Assembly (NCBI GenBank): GCA_027596195.1
Contig: JADGJG010000581.1
Location: 1-16,182, forward strand
DNA length: 16,182 bases
Reading direction: 5' to 3'
DNA from: Podochytrium sp. JEL0797
Taxonomy: Eukaryota; Chytridiomycota; Chytridiomycetes; Chytridiales; Chytriomycetaceae
The translations under genes and the position numbers were made by a program. Of this stretch, positions 10,001 to 16,182 are shown one piece after another (the first letter of the stretch is position 1; every line of letters begins with the position of its first letter). The notes under the pieces are model-generated. The model had not been told where the DNA came from. It did not search any database and worked only from the letters and a program-made list of their open reading frames with translations.

Positions 10001-13000
10001 TGCTCAGATCCTCAAAGACTCCAACATGCGCCCATCCGGAACATTCATCCATACGAGCGCGCGTAAGCTGAAGGACGACGGCGCCGACAAGTTTATGGAA
10101 TTGGTCCAGATGGCGACGAACGGTGTTCTTTTCATCGACGAAGCCTACGCGCTGAGCCCCGTGGACGACCCCAAGGGCCGCGAAATAGTGAACGAGCTGC
10201 TTGTTGTGGCTGAAGACTTTCGCGACAAGATTTCCATCATCATTGCAGGGTACGAGGACGACATGGAAATCAAGCTGTTTGCGTTCAACGAGGGCTTGAA
10301 GTCGCGTTTCCAAGGGGTCGTGTTTGAAGACTTTGACGAGGCAGATTTGTTGAAGATTTGGGCCAAGGAAGTGGCGGATCGCGGGTGGACCGCAGATGAG
10401 CGCATTGGGGCTCTGGCGGTCAAAAAGCTGGCCAAATTGGCGAACCGCAAAGGATTCGGGAACGCGCGCGCTGTGCGCAACAAGGTCGAAGAGTATTGCA
10501 AGCGCGCGATGGCGAGCGATTCGTGGGATGGAGGAATGATGCTGAACTTGGTGGATATCATGGGTGAGAATCCGAGCGACAACCCGAAGCTCAAAGCCGT
10601 GCTGCGCGAGTTTGACGAGCGTATTGGATGGGTCCAAGTCAAGAAGTCTGTCAAGGAGCTCGTCGCTGTCAGCCAAAAGAACTACGAGCGCGAGATGGAG
10701 GGACTCGAGGCGTCGCCTGTCGTTCTGAACCGTCTCTTTTTGGGAAATCCGGGAACGGGTGAGTTGCCTCCCAAATCAAAAAAAACCAAACGAATTTAGT
10801 CATTCTTGGTGGTGTTTAGGAAAAACCACGTGCGCCAGCCTGTACGCCAAGCTCCTCAAACATTTGAACTTCTTGTCGAAAGGCGAAGTCATCACGGCCA
10901 CAGCGAGCGATTTCGTTGGTTCGCATGTCGGGGAGTCCCAGAAGAAGACAAATGCTCTGTTGGAGAAGGCCCGTGGATCTGTGAGTTTTTTATTTTTCGG
11001 TGACACCACTCGGCCGAATTCTGATTTTCAATGAACAGGTGCTGCTCATTGACGAGGCATACAGCTTGGACGACTGTCTGTATGGAAAACAGGTTTTGGA
11101 TGTTCTCGTCGAGAAGGTTCAAGGTTCGGAGAACGACGACATTGCGGTTTTGATGTGTGGATACGATGGTGAGTCGCTTCCGGATTTCCTTTGTTACGTC
11201 TCACCCTGCTGCACCCTCCAGAGCCAATGTTGAGCATGCTGCGAACCCAGAATCCCGGACTGGCTCGACGTTTCCCTCGAGACTACGCGTTCGAGTTCGC
11301 CGATTACACGGATTCCGAGCTCCTGGAACTCTTCAATTTCGAATGCACGAAAAAGAAGGTGACGGTCGCCTCTTACGAAGTGAAGCGGAAAGCCATCGAA
11401 GTCCTGTCAAAGCAGCGCAACCTGCCCAACTTTGGAAACGCGGGTGCCGTGGACCTCCTCATCAGAAGCGCGATTTCGAAAGCCTCTATGCGCCAAACGG
11501 CGAACCATTCCCTGTGTCTGGAAGTCGACGACTTTGTCACAACTGATCCCGAGCAGTCAAAGAAGGACCCGTTGGATCTTCTCAACTCGCTGTACCGTAT
11601 TGATGCCGTCAAGAACAGCTTGATTGAGTTGAGAAATGCGTTTTCGGTTGCACTGCGCGAGGGTGGAGAGGCGCCCAGCGTCAGTAACTTTGTTTTCACT
11701 GGGGTATGTATTTTGTGAGACATTTGGGGAGTTTTCGTGGTTTCTCATACTCGGGTTTTGTTCGAACAGTCTCCAGGAACGGGGAAGACAACGGTGGCAC
11801 GAGTGATGGCCGAAATCCTGTACAACATGGGAATTTTGTCAACAAATCGGCTTGTGGAAACTTCAGGTCTTGGTTTGACAGGAGAATACGTGGGACACAC
11901 CAAGAAGCGAGTGGAAAAGCAGCTGGGAGAGGCACGCGGAGGGGTCTTGTTTATCGGTGAGTGTTTGTTTTGGATTACAAGATATTCGTCGTCTCCGCAA
12001 ACTGAAAAGCACCCCCCCCCCCCCCCTTCCAACAGACGAGGCGTATGAGCTCGGAAAAGGCCACTTTTCGGATGAGGCGCTAACTAGTTTAGTTGCTGCC
12101 ATGACGAACCCGCTGTACAAGGGCACTGTCATCATTATCGCTGGGTATTCTTCGGATATCGATGGCATGCTGGACGCGAATGTTGGTTTGAAGAGCCGTT
12201 TCACGCGCTTCTTCCACTTCGAAGACTGGAATCCCCGCGACTGCCTGCAGTTTTTTGAAGACCGAGCTGAGGCCAACAACTATGCCATCGATGAGGACGT
12301 TGCGGAGCAGTTTTTGGAAGGAATGAATACGCTGATTGGCCTTCCTGGTTGGGGAAATGGGAGGGATGTGACTAAGCTGTGGGAGTCTGTGCTTGTGAAG
12401 CGGTCGTCGCGGGTTGTGGCCAGCCCCGAGAAGCTCCAAAAGACGATTGCGTTGGCCGATGTTCGGCTTGCGCTGGACGACATGATTGCCCCTCGTCGAG
12501 TTTCCAAACCCCCCAAGCGCGAGAGCCGAGTGGAGCGCAATCTGGCCCATTTGTTTTCGACAGCGGAGCTTCCGCCACCGCCGACGCTGCCGATGCACAA
12601 TTTTGAATTCCAGAACGACGAAATGGTCAGTCTTAAGACTCGAATCTCGGAAATTGAGGAGAAAGAGGAAGTTGATGAGCAGGAAGTGGAGGAAACTGAT
12701 GTGCTCAGCATTGAAGAGATTTTGAATCCAGATTTTGGACCGGTTCGTGTGCACACCCCCTCCCTCCCTCCTCTCCGCACAGTTATAATATCCCGTTTTA
12801 GGGCACACGTGATCCTGGCGTGTCTGACGAGGCTTGGGCCGAGCTCGAAGTTTCGAAGCAAAATCGCCGAGAAGAGTTGGAGCGGCAGAGACGCGAGCTG
12901 GAAGAAAAAGATATTCGAAAGTTGGAGAAGGCGCGGCGGGCTGTGCAAGAGAAGATTCGCAAGCTTTGTCCTTGTCCTATGGGATACCAGTGGAGCCAGG

Positions 13001-13077
13001 TGGGCGGCGGATGGAGGTGTGGCGGCGGGTCACACTTTGTGAGTGATGCACAGTTGCAGAAGAATTTTATGATTTGA
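1022..13077 (+). CDS. Giant ZNFX1-like helicase / NFX1 zinc finger / triple CbbX-type AAA+ protein (18 exons, 3,657 aa)
   Basis: Predicted RNA-dependent SF1 helicase fused to an AAA+ motor. Exons: 1022-1043, 1123-2166, 2228-2970, 3041-3371, 3431-5652, 5720-5986, 6059-6251, 6310-6633, 6698-7011, 7070-9058, 9115-9913, 9976-10758, 10820-10980, 11039-11168, 11222-11703, 11770-11956, 12036-12742, 12802-13077. All 17 introns are GT-AG, 53-79 bp, phase 0 or 1. The joined length is divisible by three and has no internal stop. Several joins rebuild conserved motifs (Walker A at introns 4, 11 and 12; Walker B Asp at intron 16; RMRP at intron 5). The start at 1022 (A at -3) gives a short first exon; the ATG at 1050 lies inside intron 1. 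The intron 2 acceptor could instead be at 2206, adding seven residues. ZNFX1 relatives act in small-RNA silencing and antiviral RNA sensing; a role here is inferred. An AATAAA 35 bp after the stop supports the 3' end. Confidence 0.9.
1125..1430 (+). other. RGG-rich tract and RanBP2-type zinc finger (N-terminus of the giant protein)
   Basis: After a 22-nt first exon, residues 9-63 are almost entirely Gly, Arg and Ser with repeated RGRGRG and GGGG runs, an RGG-box composition typical of RNA-binding and condensate-forming proteins. It is followed by a RanBP2-type finger: G-D-W with C68-x2-C71-x11-C83-x2-C86 and an N-F-A-S-R core, the layout of ZRANB2/FUS fingers with one extra residue in the loop. 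Gly/Ser-rich sequence follows to about residue 115. ZRANB2- and FUS-type fingers of this family bind single-stranded RNA. The G-rich DNA also produces long shadow frames on the minus strand, which are not genes. Confidence 0.8.
2323..2484 (+). other. Cys/His cluster before the helicase core
   Basis: Residues 388-441 carry regularly spaced cysteines (C-K-N-R, E-C-G-K, R-P-C-G, L-Q-C-M, G-C-Q, S-C-S-D) ending in L-C-A-S-H, a probable zinc-binding module. It lies between a helical N-terminal region and the helicase. Its closing C-x2-H resembles the small C-x2-H-ending modules found in the helicase insert further on, suggesting they belong to one repeated class. I cannot name a family. Confidence 0.5.
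3431..6433 (+). other. UPF1-family SF1 helicase domain of ZNFX1 type
   Basis: Motif I is GPPGTGKS (K720), rebuilt across intron 4. Motif Ia is LLVLSYKNHAIDEFL. Motif II is VVVEEASEVLE (E1383-E1384), the EEA variant typical of ZNFX1 rather than the DEA of UPF1. Motif III is IGDHYQLQPS (1408-1415). Then QRRMRP (1454-1459, joined over intron 5), motif V VDRFQGDES (1599-1607) and motif VI region LNSRAR (1634-1639). All catalytic elements are present, so the helicase should be active. The family moves on RNA in an ATP-dependent way. Motifs I and II are about 660 residues apart because of a large insert. Confidence 0.9.
4150..4770 (+). other. Array of small Cys/His zinc modules inserted in the helicase
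   Basis: Residues about 955-1160 contain repeated modules closing in F-C-x-x-H (FCSEH, FCERH, YCDVH, FCAEH, FCTNH, YCPDH), each preceded by one or two cysteines. The last (from C1136) has the form C-R-S-L-T-G-R-G-K-P-C-K ... G-S-L-Y-C-P-D-H, matching the short C-x(n)-G-x-x-C-K-x(n)-YC-x2-H zinc module that I associate with DUF5763-like proteins. The array sits between helicase motifs Ia and II, where UPF1-like enzymes carry accessory subdomains, so it may act as a substrate clamp or docking platform. An acidic low-complexity stretch follows (about 4820-5150). Confidence 0.65.
6567..8400 (+). other. NFX1-type zinc-finger array, about eleven modules
   Basis: Residues about 1695-2264 are built from a repeating C ... 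hydrophobic-x-x-C-G-H-x(5-6)-C unit. Seven modules have an exact CGH (PVCGHSVSVKC, RLCGHVMPMKC, PFCGHEIKTTC, RKCGHEESIEC, PLCGHPISAPC, SSCGHTVSYAC, LECGHSESVKC). Variants are PCSHECGMKC, PCTHVMNVPC, RCLHQIEVSC and SCGKTVEVVC. This is the NF-X1 finger layout that follows the helicase in ZNFX1. The array ends in a C-P-A-C-S-A-E-C cluster. NFX1 fingers in other proteins bind nucleic acid or contribute RING-like ligase activity; here a scaffolding or RNA-binding role is inferred from context. Confidence 0.8.
9725..10560 (+). other. AAA+ domain 1 (CbbX/SpoVK type)
   Basis: Walker A NPGTGKTT (K2751, joined over intron 11), Walker B VLFIDEAYAL (D2804-E2805), sensor-region IIIAGYEDD, and GLKSRF with R2860 as likely arginine finger. 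A helical C-terminal lid follows (FGNARAVRN, carrying the sensor-2 type Arg). The order and spacing match the CbbX/SpoVK clade of AAA+ ATPases. All catalytic residues are present, so ATP hydrolysis is expected. The roughly 420 residues before it (2265-2686) are mostly predicted helix and belong to no family I recognise. Confidence 0.85.
10600..11400 (+). other. AAA+ domain 2 (CbbX/SpoVK type)
   Basis: Preceded by an R-I-G-W-V-Q-V-K-K-S-V helix, Walker A NPGTGKTT (K3012) is joined over intron 12 at the same codon and phase as in domain 1. The pore-loop candidate is FVGSHVGES. Walker B VLLIDEAYSL has D3069-E3070. The sensor strand reads VLMCGYDG, with Cys where domains 1 and 3 have Ala, and the arginine-finger segment is NPGLARRFP (R3124). 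The Cys and the double Arg separate this domain from its two neighbours, suggesting a distinct role in the ring. Confidence 0.85.
11570..12480 (+). other. AAA+ domain 3 (CbbX/SpoVK type)
   Basis: Walker A SPGTGKTT (K3274) lies directly after intron 15, followed by pore-loop candidate LTGEYVGHT, Walker B VLFIDEAYEL with D3331 split by intron 16, VIIIAGYSSD, and GLKSRF with R3385. The lid carries GWGNGRDV. All ATPase residues are intact. Intron 16 contains a run of 15 C (about 12012-12026), a likely hotspot for sequencing or replication slippage, but it is spliced out. Confidence 0.85.
12610..13077 (+). other. Charged coiled coil and C-terminal Cys/His knuckle
   Basis: Residues about 3510-3620 are rich in Glu, Lys, Arg and Leu with heptad-like spacing and should form a coiled coil. 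They run into CPCPMGYQW, then WRCGGGSHF: C3622, C3624, C3639 and H3644 can form a single zinc site (C-x1-C-x14-C-x4-H) 13 residues from the end. I recall closely similar C-P-M-G-[FY]-x-W ... C-x-G-G-S-H endings in fungal helicase-AAA fusion proteins, which supports this as the true C-terminus rather than a truncation. Confidence 0.65.
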
Positions 13078-13480
13078 ATTGGAGAATTGGAGGGTTTTTT
13101 GCTGGGAAGGGAATAAAACAATGCAGTTTACAAGGAGTCGTCTTGCAGTATCGCGAATTATCTGCAAAACATTGGCAAAATACCAAAACCAGTTTTCGAG
13201 AGTTGAAACAGTCCACTGCTCAGAGAAAAGTCCTCCCCTCCAAGGCCGTTCTCGTTGCAACAAACTCTGATCAGCTCGCGAGGCAGCTCAATACGGATGG
13301 ATTGTGTTTTGAATTTCGGAGTTGCTTCGGCTTTTATTGTTTTTTACGAACAGTTGGCGGATTTGATGTGAAACAACCATATTCGAAGAAGTCCGGAAAA
13401 GTGCATGGAGCGCGGCGCGAGATTGGGTACGCGATTGAACTTTTACGAACATCACCATAATTGAAAAGTATCGACTTCAG
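13078..13480. other. 3' flank of the giant gene, no supported gene
   Basis: A plus-strand frame of 128 codons (13074-13460) is open but has no ATG and overlaps the main stop. A second frame starts ATG at 13121 with an A at -3 and runs 49 residues to 13270; its first 20 residues are basic and hydroxylated (M-Q-F-T-R-S-R-L), as in mitochondrial presequences, but no mature protein follows in frame. The two frames overlap, so a spliced small gene cannot be excluded. I recognise no family. Confidence 0.3.
13112..13117 (+). terminator. Polyadenylation signal AATAAA for the giant gene
   Basis: A canonical AATAAA lies 35 bp downstream of the TGA stop (13075-13077) in an otherwise short untranslated region. 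The position fits a 3' UTR of under 100 bases. Seen in sequence; use as a cleavage signal is inferred. Confidence 0.5.
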
Positions 13481-13782
13481 CTGCTGCGTGTTCTTGTTTC
13501 AAGCGGGATGCTCCAAGAGGAACGTGGGATCCCGAGGTTTGTGCTTCTGCATCCGCTTGCACAACTGAATCCCAAGTGAACAACCCGTAGCCCACAACGG
13601 CCTCTGTTGACGAATGTCCCAATGAGCGCTTCGGCGAACAGCAAAAACGCGTCCTTGAGTATCGCAGCCATCTCCTCCGGAATCTTTCCATCCTTCTTGG
13701 TCTTTTCGGCTCTTGCAGCAACTTCCTCCTCCTCCAAGAGAAAACAACCAATTCTTCATTTACAAAATGGCTCTGATCAAGT

Positions 13783-14355
13783 CTACATCAATTCCAAGTA
13801 GCTCTTCAAAACTGACTCGTTAATCCCCGGGTCGTGGGTTGCCGCGTATTCAATGTCCAACTCTGGAAACGCAGCGAGGTTTGCGAGAATTGTTGCGCGT
13901 GATTTGAATTCAATCAGTCCGAGTGTCGTGTTGGCGGTTTCCGGGACTCTGTTGGCGGATGTCAAGAACCCCTCCCCTTTTCGCCCCTTTTCGTCGTCGT
14001 TTTTGAAGATGAAATCGGAAAGGGTTTTATTTTCTGTCACTGGAATTTAACGGTGCACAATGCCCAGAACGTCAAATCTGTTGGCTCGAATCACAAAATG
14101 CCGGGTGGGTTTATCCGAGGAACCCCAGTCATTTAGAAGGGTGCAGTTTGTAGCTGCGTTGTTCATTGAGATGCCACGTTTGATTATTTTGCTCTGATTC
14201 CATGTGGTCTGGATACTGGTGCAACGCGTAACTGAGGCGGGAGGTAGGGAAATGACGGAGCACGGATGCAGGAACTGATTCAGCCAGCGACGAGAAATGA
14301 TTGTTGATGAGTTGGAGTTGTTGGAGTTCGCGATGTCGGTCGGGGAAGCTTGGTT
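13783..14355 (-). pseudogene. Possible broken minus-strand ORF, one in-frame stop
   Basis: Reading the minus strand, one frame is open from 14355 to a stop at 13783-13785 (about 190 codons) except for a single TAA at 14047-14049. After that stop it contains N-K-T-L-S-D-F and, 33 residues on, N-T-T-L-G-L-I-E-F, vaguely like the N-x-T-L-x-x-L spacing of RI-type leucine-rich repeats. The half before the stop is Ser/Asn-rich and resembles nothing known to me. It could equally be chance open frame. A shifted minus frame upstream (14280-14573) is acidic (ESEESESDEMSED) and may belong to the same relic. Confidence 0.2.
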
Positions 14356-14573
14356 TCATCCGCTTGTTTGCCTGTGTAATCATGTTTGCCGTTGATTCTA
14401 TAATTTAATTGCGGGGAGTTCCTTCCTCCTCCACACTCCTCCACTTGGCATTCATTATTGCAGTCTTCGGACATTTCGTCTGACTCTGACTCTTCCGATT
14501 CAGTCGCGAATTGTCCTTCGAAGTGTGGACCAAGATGATGAATCGGAGTCTCTGCCGGTTGAGTCGAACTCAA

Positions 14574-15140
14574 ATTTCGATCCAGAAGCGCGAGCGGGTT
14601 TGGAAGGGTGATTGTTGCGAGATTGATAGGCGTAGCGGGCCTTTGCGCAGTCCGTTCATCATGATCTCGACTGAAATTTTCAAAATCTGTGAGATTCCCA
14701 TCTCACGGGGGGTTGGTTAAGTTTGTTCTTCAGTCAGCGGAGGGAGTTCGGCGTTTGCCAGGCACGGCAGCCATCGAGCTGCCGACCTGCGGAGACTTGC
14801 GGTCAGAGTCAAATCGGGAAAATGATGTGCGGGATGCGGGCTTTCTCGAAGAGGGATCGTCGCCAATTATCACGTCAAGACGGGCCGGCCAGATACGGGA
14901 ATCTCGGGGGAATGTAAGTCCTTGCCGTGGTATCTAACAGAGTCAATATAGTGTGCGATCCAACTATCATTTTTTATTTTACAGGTAGCGTTGACATGCA
15001 CTCTCTCCCTTATTACCACCGTCACCTCCTCCATCACCGCTCACATCACATCATTTTTTTCCTCCTCCTCCTCACTTTGCGGAACTGAACCCCTCGACTG
15101 AAACGTATCTGTTAGGTATTTTAAAGAATTCTTCCTTCCC
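14574..15140. other. Gene-poor stretch of the right arm
   Basis: No frame here is convincing. A GTAAGT donor-like site (about 14911) and a polypyrimidine-TTTTACAG acceptor-like site (about 14984) bracket an intron-sized piece, but the flanking frames are short. From about 15040 to 15080 there is a pyrimidine-rich low-complexity run (T8 followed by repeated CCT). It may be the upstream part of the decayed leucine-rich-repeat gene that follows. Confidence 0.3.
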
Positions 15141-15311
15141 GTGTCATACTATTCCACCTCGTCTGCCTTTGTCCACTTGAAGATGACCAAGGCTCTGTGT
15201 GACTCCTCCTCCTCGTTGGACAAGCTCCCAGATATGTCGTGGCATGGAAACGCGTTTTCTGTTGGTGGAAAAATGTCCATCACTCTCGATGCCTTCCAAA
15301 AAGGAGTTCAC

Positions 15312-15712
15312 TTGCCGAAACGGAGAAGCTCTGGCAGCACTTTTTGCATCGGCTCAAAATCAACCCAACCGGACTCGACTCCTCTAGCATTCACAACAAC
15401 AACTCAAATGAAGCAATTGGATACGCGTTTACAACCGACGACAGGAACCCACAGTTTCAAGTGAACCAAGCCAGTGTTGTCGAGTTCATTGAGTCGAATC
15501 AGCAGCTTCGCCGTCTCTACTTGGACGGAAATGTATCTTGGAAGCTGAACGGAGTCCGCATGTTGGCGAGTGTTTTGCGATTCGTTTGTCCAGCATCTCG
15601 AATTTCTCATGACAACGACCAGTGGTGCCCCTTCTCGCAAAACCGACATGGCCCTCCAATCTGTCGTTCAATGTCAGACGCACTTTTTACATTGTGGATG
15701 GAGTTTTGTGCT
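15312..15712 (+). pseudogene. Leucine-rich-repeat (RI-like) fragment with a frame break
   Basis: One plus frame reads E-F-I-E-S-N-Q-Q-L-R-R-L-Y-L-D-G-N and then G-V-R-M-L-A-S-V-L, a ribonuclease-inhibitor type repeat. At about 15575 the next repeat continues in another frame (D-S-F-V-Q-H-L-E-F-L), placing equivalent hydrophobic positions exactly 28 residues apart, the RI-LRR period. The frame change marks a small indel. The upstream part (15312-15450) is open but unrecognised, and no start or further repeats survive. This looks like a decayed LRR gene, unrelated to the giant gene. Confidence is limited because only about two repeats are visible. Confidence 0.4.
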
Positions 15713-15714
15713 CA

Positions 15715-15782
15715 GTTCTTGTGTGAGCTTGGTTACTTTGTCAAATTTGTTCTTGTGTGAGCATGGTTACTTTGTCAAATTT
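15715..15782 (+). repeat. 34-bp tandem duplication near the right end
   Basis: Two adjacent 34-bp units, 15715-15748 and 15749-15782, starting GTTCTTGTGTGAGC and differing at one base (GAGCTT versus GAGCAT). Each ends with TTTGTCAAATT (15737-15747 and 15771-15781), the same 11-mer present in the left TIR at 65-75 and, inverted, in the right TIR. The near identity shows a recent duplication. Confidence 0.85.
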
Positions 15783-15839
15783 TGAACTCAAACGAAACTG
15801 CAAATTATGCAGAAACACGAAAAGCGAGGCCCAAACCAT

Positions 15840-15974
15840 ACGGCGGTCCCTGTGGCGTCCTAGTCAAAACGGTGGCCCCTGTGACGTGAAATCGCGTATT
15901 TGAGTGGTGGAGATTAGCCCCTGGGTCCCAAACGGCGGACCCTGTGACGTGGACGGCGACGCCTGTGTCGTGAA
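15840..15974 (+). repeat. Four degenerate copies of a 22-bp subterminal motif
   Basis: Copies at 15840-15860, 15869-15890, 15932-15953 and 15953-15974 fit the consensus ACGGCGGNCCCTGTGACGTG followed by AA. Copies 3 and 4 abut; a weaker fifth may lie at 15904-15928 (GGTGG ... CCCCTGGGTCCC). All point the same way and sit 110-250 bp inside the right TIR. Clustered same-orientation motifs at element ends are typical transposase-binding sites in hAT and CACTA families. No matching copies are seen in the left arm. TGACGT is also a bZIP (CRE-like) core, so a promoter role is an alternative. Confidence 0.6.
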
Positions 15975-16083
15975 AAATTTCCCTAGTGCTTTTCACCTAC
16001 ACACCTCTCTCTAAGAACGCTAGGCGCACTTCTAGGAAAAGCCACAGAGCTTGTTTCGCTGACGGCGCGCCATTTTTTATTTT
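15975..16083. other. Spacer between subterminal repeats and right TIR
   Basis: About 110 bp without coding signal; contains a CT-rich run (ACACCTCTCTCT) and a GGCGCGCC palindrome at 16064-16071 just inside the TIR. The 10-mer GCCATTTTTT occurs here (16069-16078) and in the same direct orientation inside the left TIR (127-136), a weak match that may be chance. Confidence 0.4.
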
Positions 16084-16182
16084 GTTTTTTTCTTGCATAA
16101 GTTCTTTAATTTGACAAACAAAAAGGCTTTATTTACTCTCCTTATCAAGCTCAAACATTTTTCTGATCAAGGATTTTGTGAG
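16084..16182 (-). repeat. Right terminal inverted repeat, 99 bp, perfect
   Basis: Exact reverse complement of bases 1-99, ending GGATTTTGTGAG at the last base of the window. Complete identity over 99 bp implies recent activity, gene conversion between the ends, or a foldback artefact. The inner junction is abrupt: inside it the two ends share no further inverted homology. Confidence 0.95.

Larger units (their letters stand above)
1..16182. mobile_element. TIR-bounded 16.2-kb unit carrying one giant gene (putative large DNA transposon or captured-gene element)
   Basis: The first 99 bases are the exact reverse complement of the last 99, and both repeats run to the window edges, so the window coincides with a terminal-inverted-repeat unit. 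Inside lie one intact multi-exon gene on the plus strand and a gene-poor right arm with subterminal repeats, which is a common layout for DNA transposons. I recognise no DDE/D transposase, tyrosine or serine recombinase, protein-primed polymerase B, Rep/HUH protein or capsid gene. The unit would therefore have to be non-autonomous, a Pack-MULE-like gene capture, or use an unfamiliar mobilisation gene. Target-site duplications lie outside the window and cannot be seen. Alternatives are a linear plasmid-like replicon, a chance inverted repeat around a host gene, or an assembly foldback. The TIR is seen directly; mobility is inferred. Confidence 0.6.

Noticed and set aside
13074..13460. 128-codon plus-strand ORF after the giant gene
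   Set aside because: It has no ATG, overlaps the main stop codon, and resembles no known family; most likely 3' flank.
127..16078. Direct 10-mer GCCATTTTTT inside both TIRs
   Set aside because: Short, T-rich, and at different distances from each end (127 versus 105 bases), so it is easily chance.
1..16182. Maverick/Polinton or virus-like element
   Set aside because: The size and TIRs fit loosely, but no polymerase B, retroviral-type integrase, packaging ATPase, protease or capsid signature is visible in any frame.
1..16182. CRISPR array or bacterial operon
   Set aside because: No regularly spaced identical repeats, and the main gene needs 17 spliceosomal introns, so the DNA is eukaryotic.

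Overview
The window is eukaryotic nuclear-type DNA. It is bounded exactly at both edges by a perfect 99-bp terminal inverted repeat (1-99 and 16084-16182), so it reads as one complete 16.2-kb TIR-flanked unit. That could be a large DNA transposon or captured-gene element, or possibly a linear replicon. Short GT-AG introns (53-79 bp) and the domain architecture of its one big gene point to a fungus or another intron-bearing protist. The sequence alone does not fix the species.

Layout: left TIR (1-99); about 920 bp without a recognisable gene, ending in a promoter-like stretch with a CCACGCGTGG palindrome; one giant plus-strand gene (1022-13077) that I resolve into 18 exons and 17 short introns, with every splice keeping the frame (10,974 coding nt including the stop, 3,657 residues); a gene-poor right arm (13078-16083) holding ORF remnants, a frameshifted leucine-rich-repeat fragment, a 34-bp tandem duplication and four degenerate copies of a 22-bp motif; right TIR.

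The giant protein has, in order: an RGG-rich N-terminus and a RanBP2-type zinc finger; a ZNFX1-like UPF1-family (SF1) helicase whose motifs I and II are separated by about 660 residues carrying an array of small Cys/His modules; an array of about eleven NFX1-type (CGH) zinc-finger modules; a predicted helical linker; three tandem CbbX/SpoVK-type AAA+ ATPase domains, each with Walker A, Walker B and an arginine-bearing SRF/RRF motif; and a charged coiled coil ending in a Cys/His knuckle. ZNFX1 relatives act in RNA silencing and antiviral RNA sensing (C. elegans ZNFX-1, S. pombe Hrr1, mammalian ZNFX1). Fusions of ZNFX1-type helicases to CbbX-like AAA modules are, from memory, present in fungi and other eukaryotes. 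What is unusual here is an intact copy occupying three quarters of a TIR-bounded unit in which I find no transposase, integrase, polymerase or replication gene.

The main hypothesis is that this is a mobile or formerly mobile unit carrying an intact RNA-silencing/RNA-sensing helicase-AAA machine. The alternative is that it is an ordinary host gene that happens to lie between two inverted repeats.
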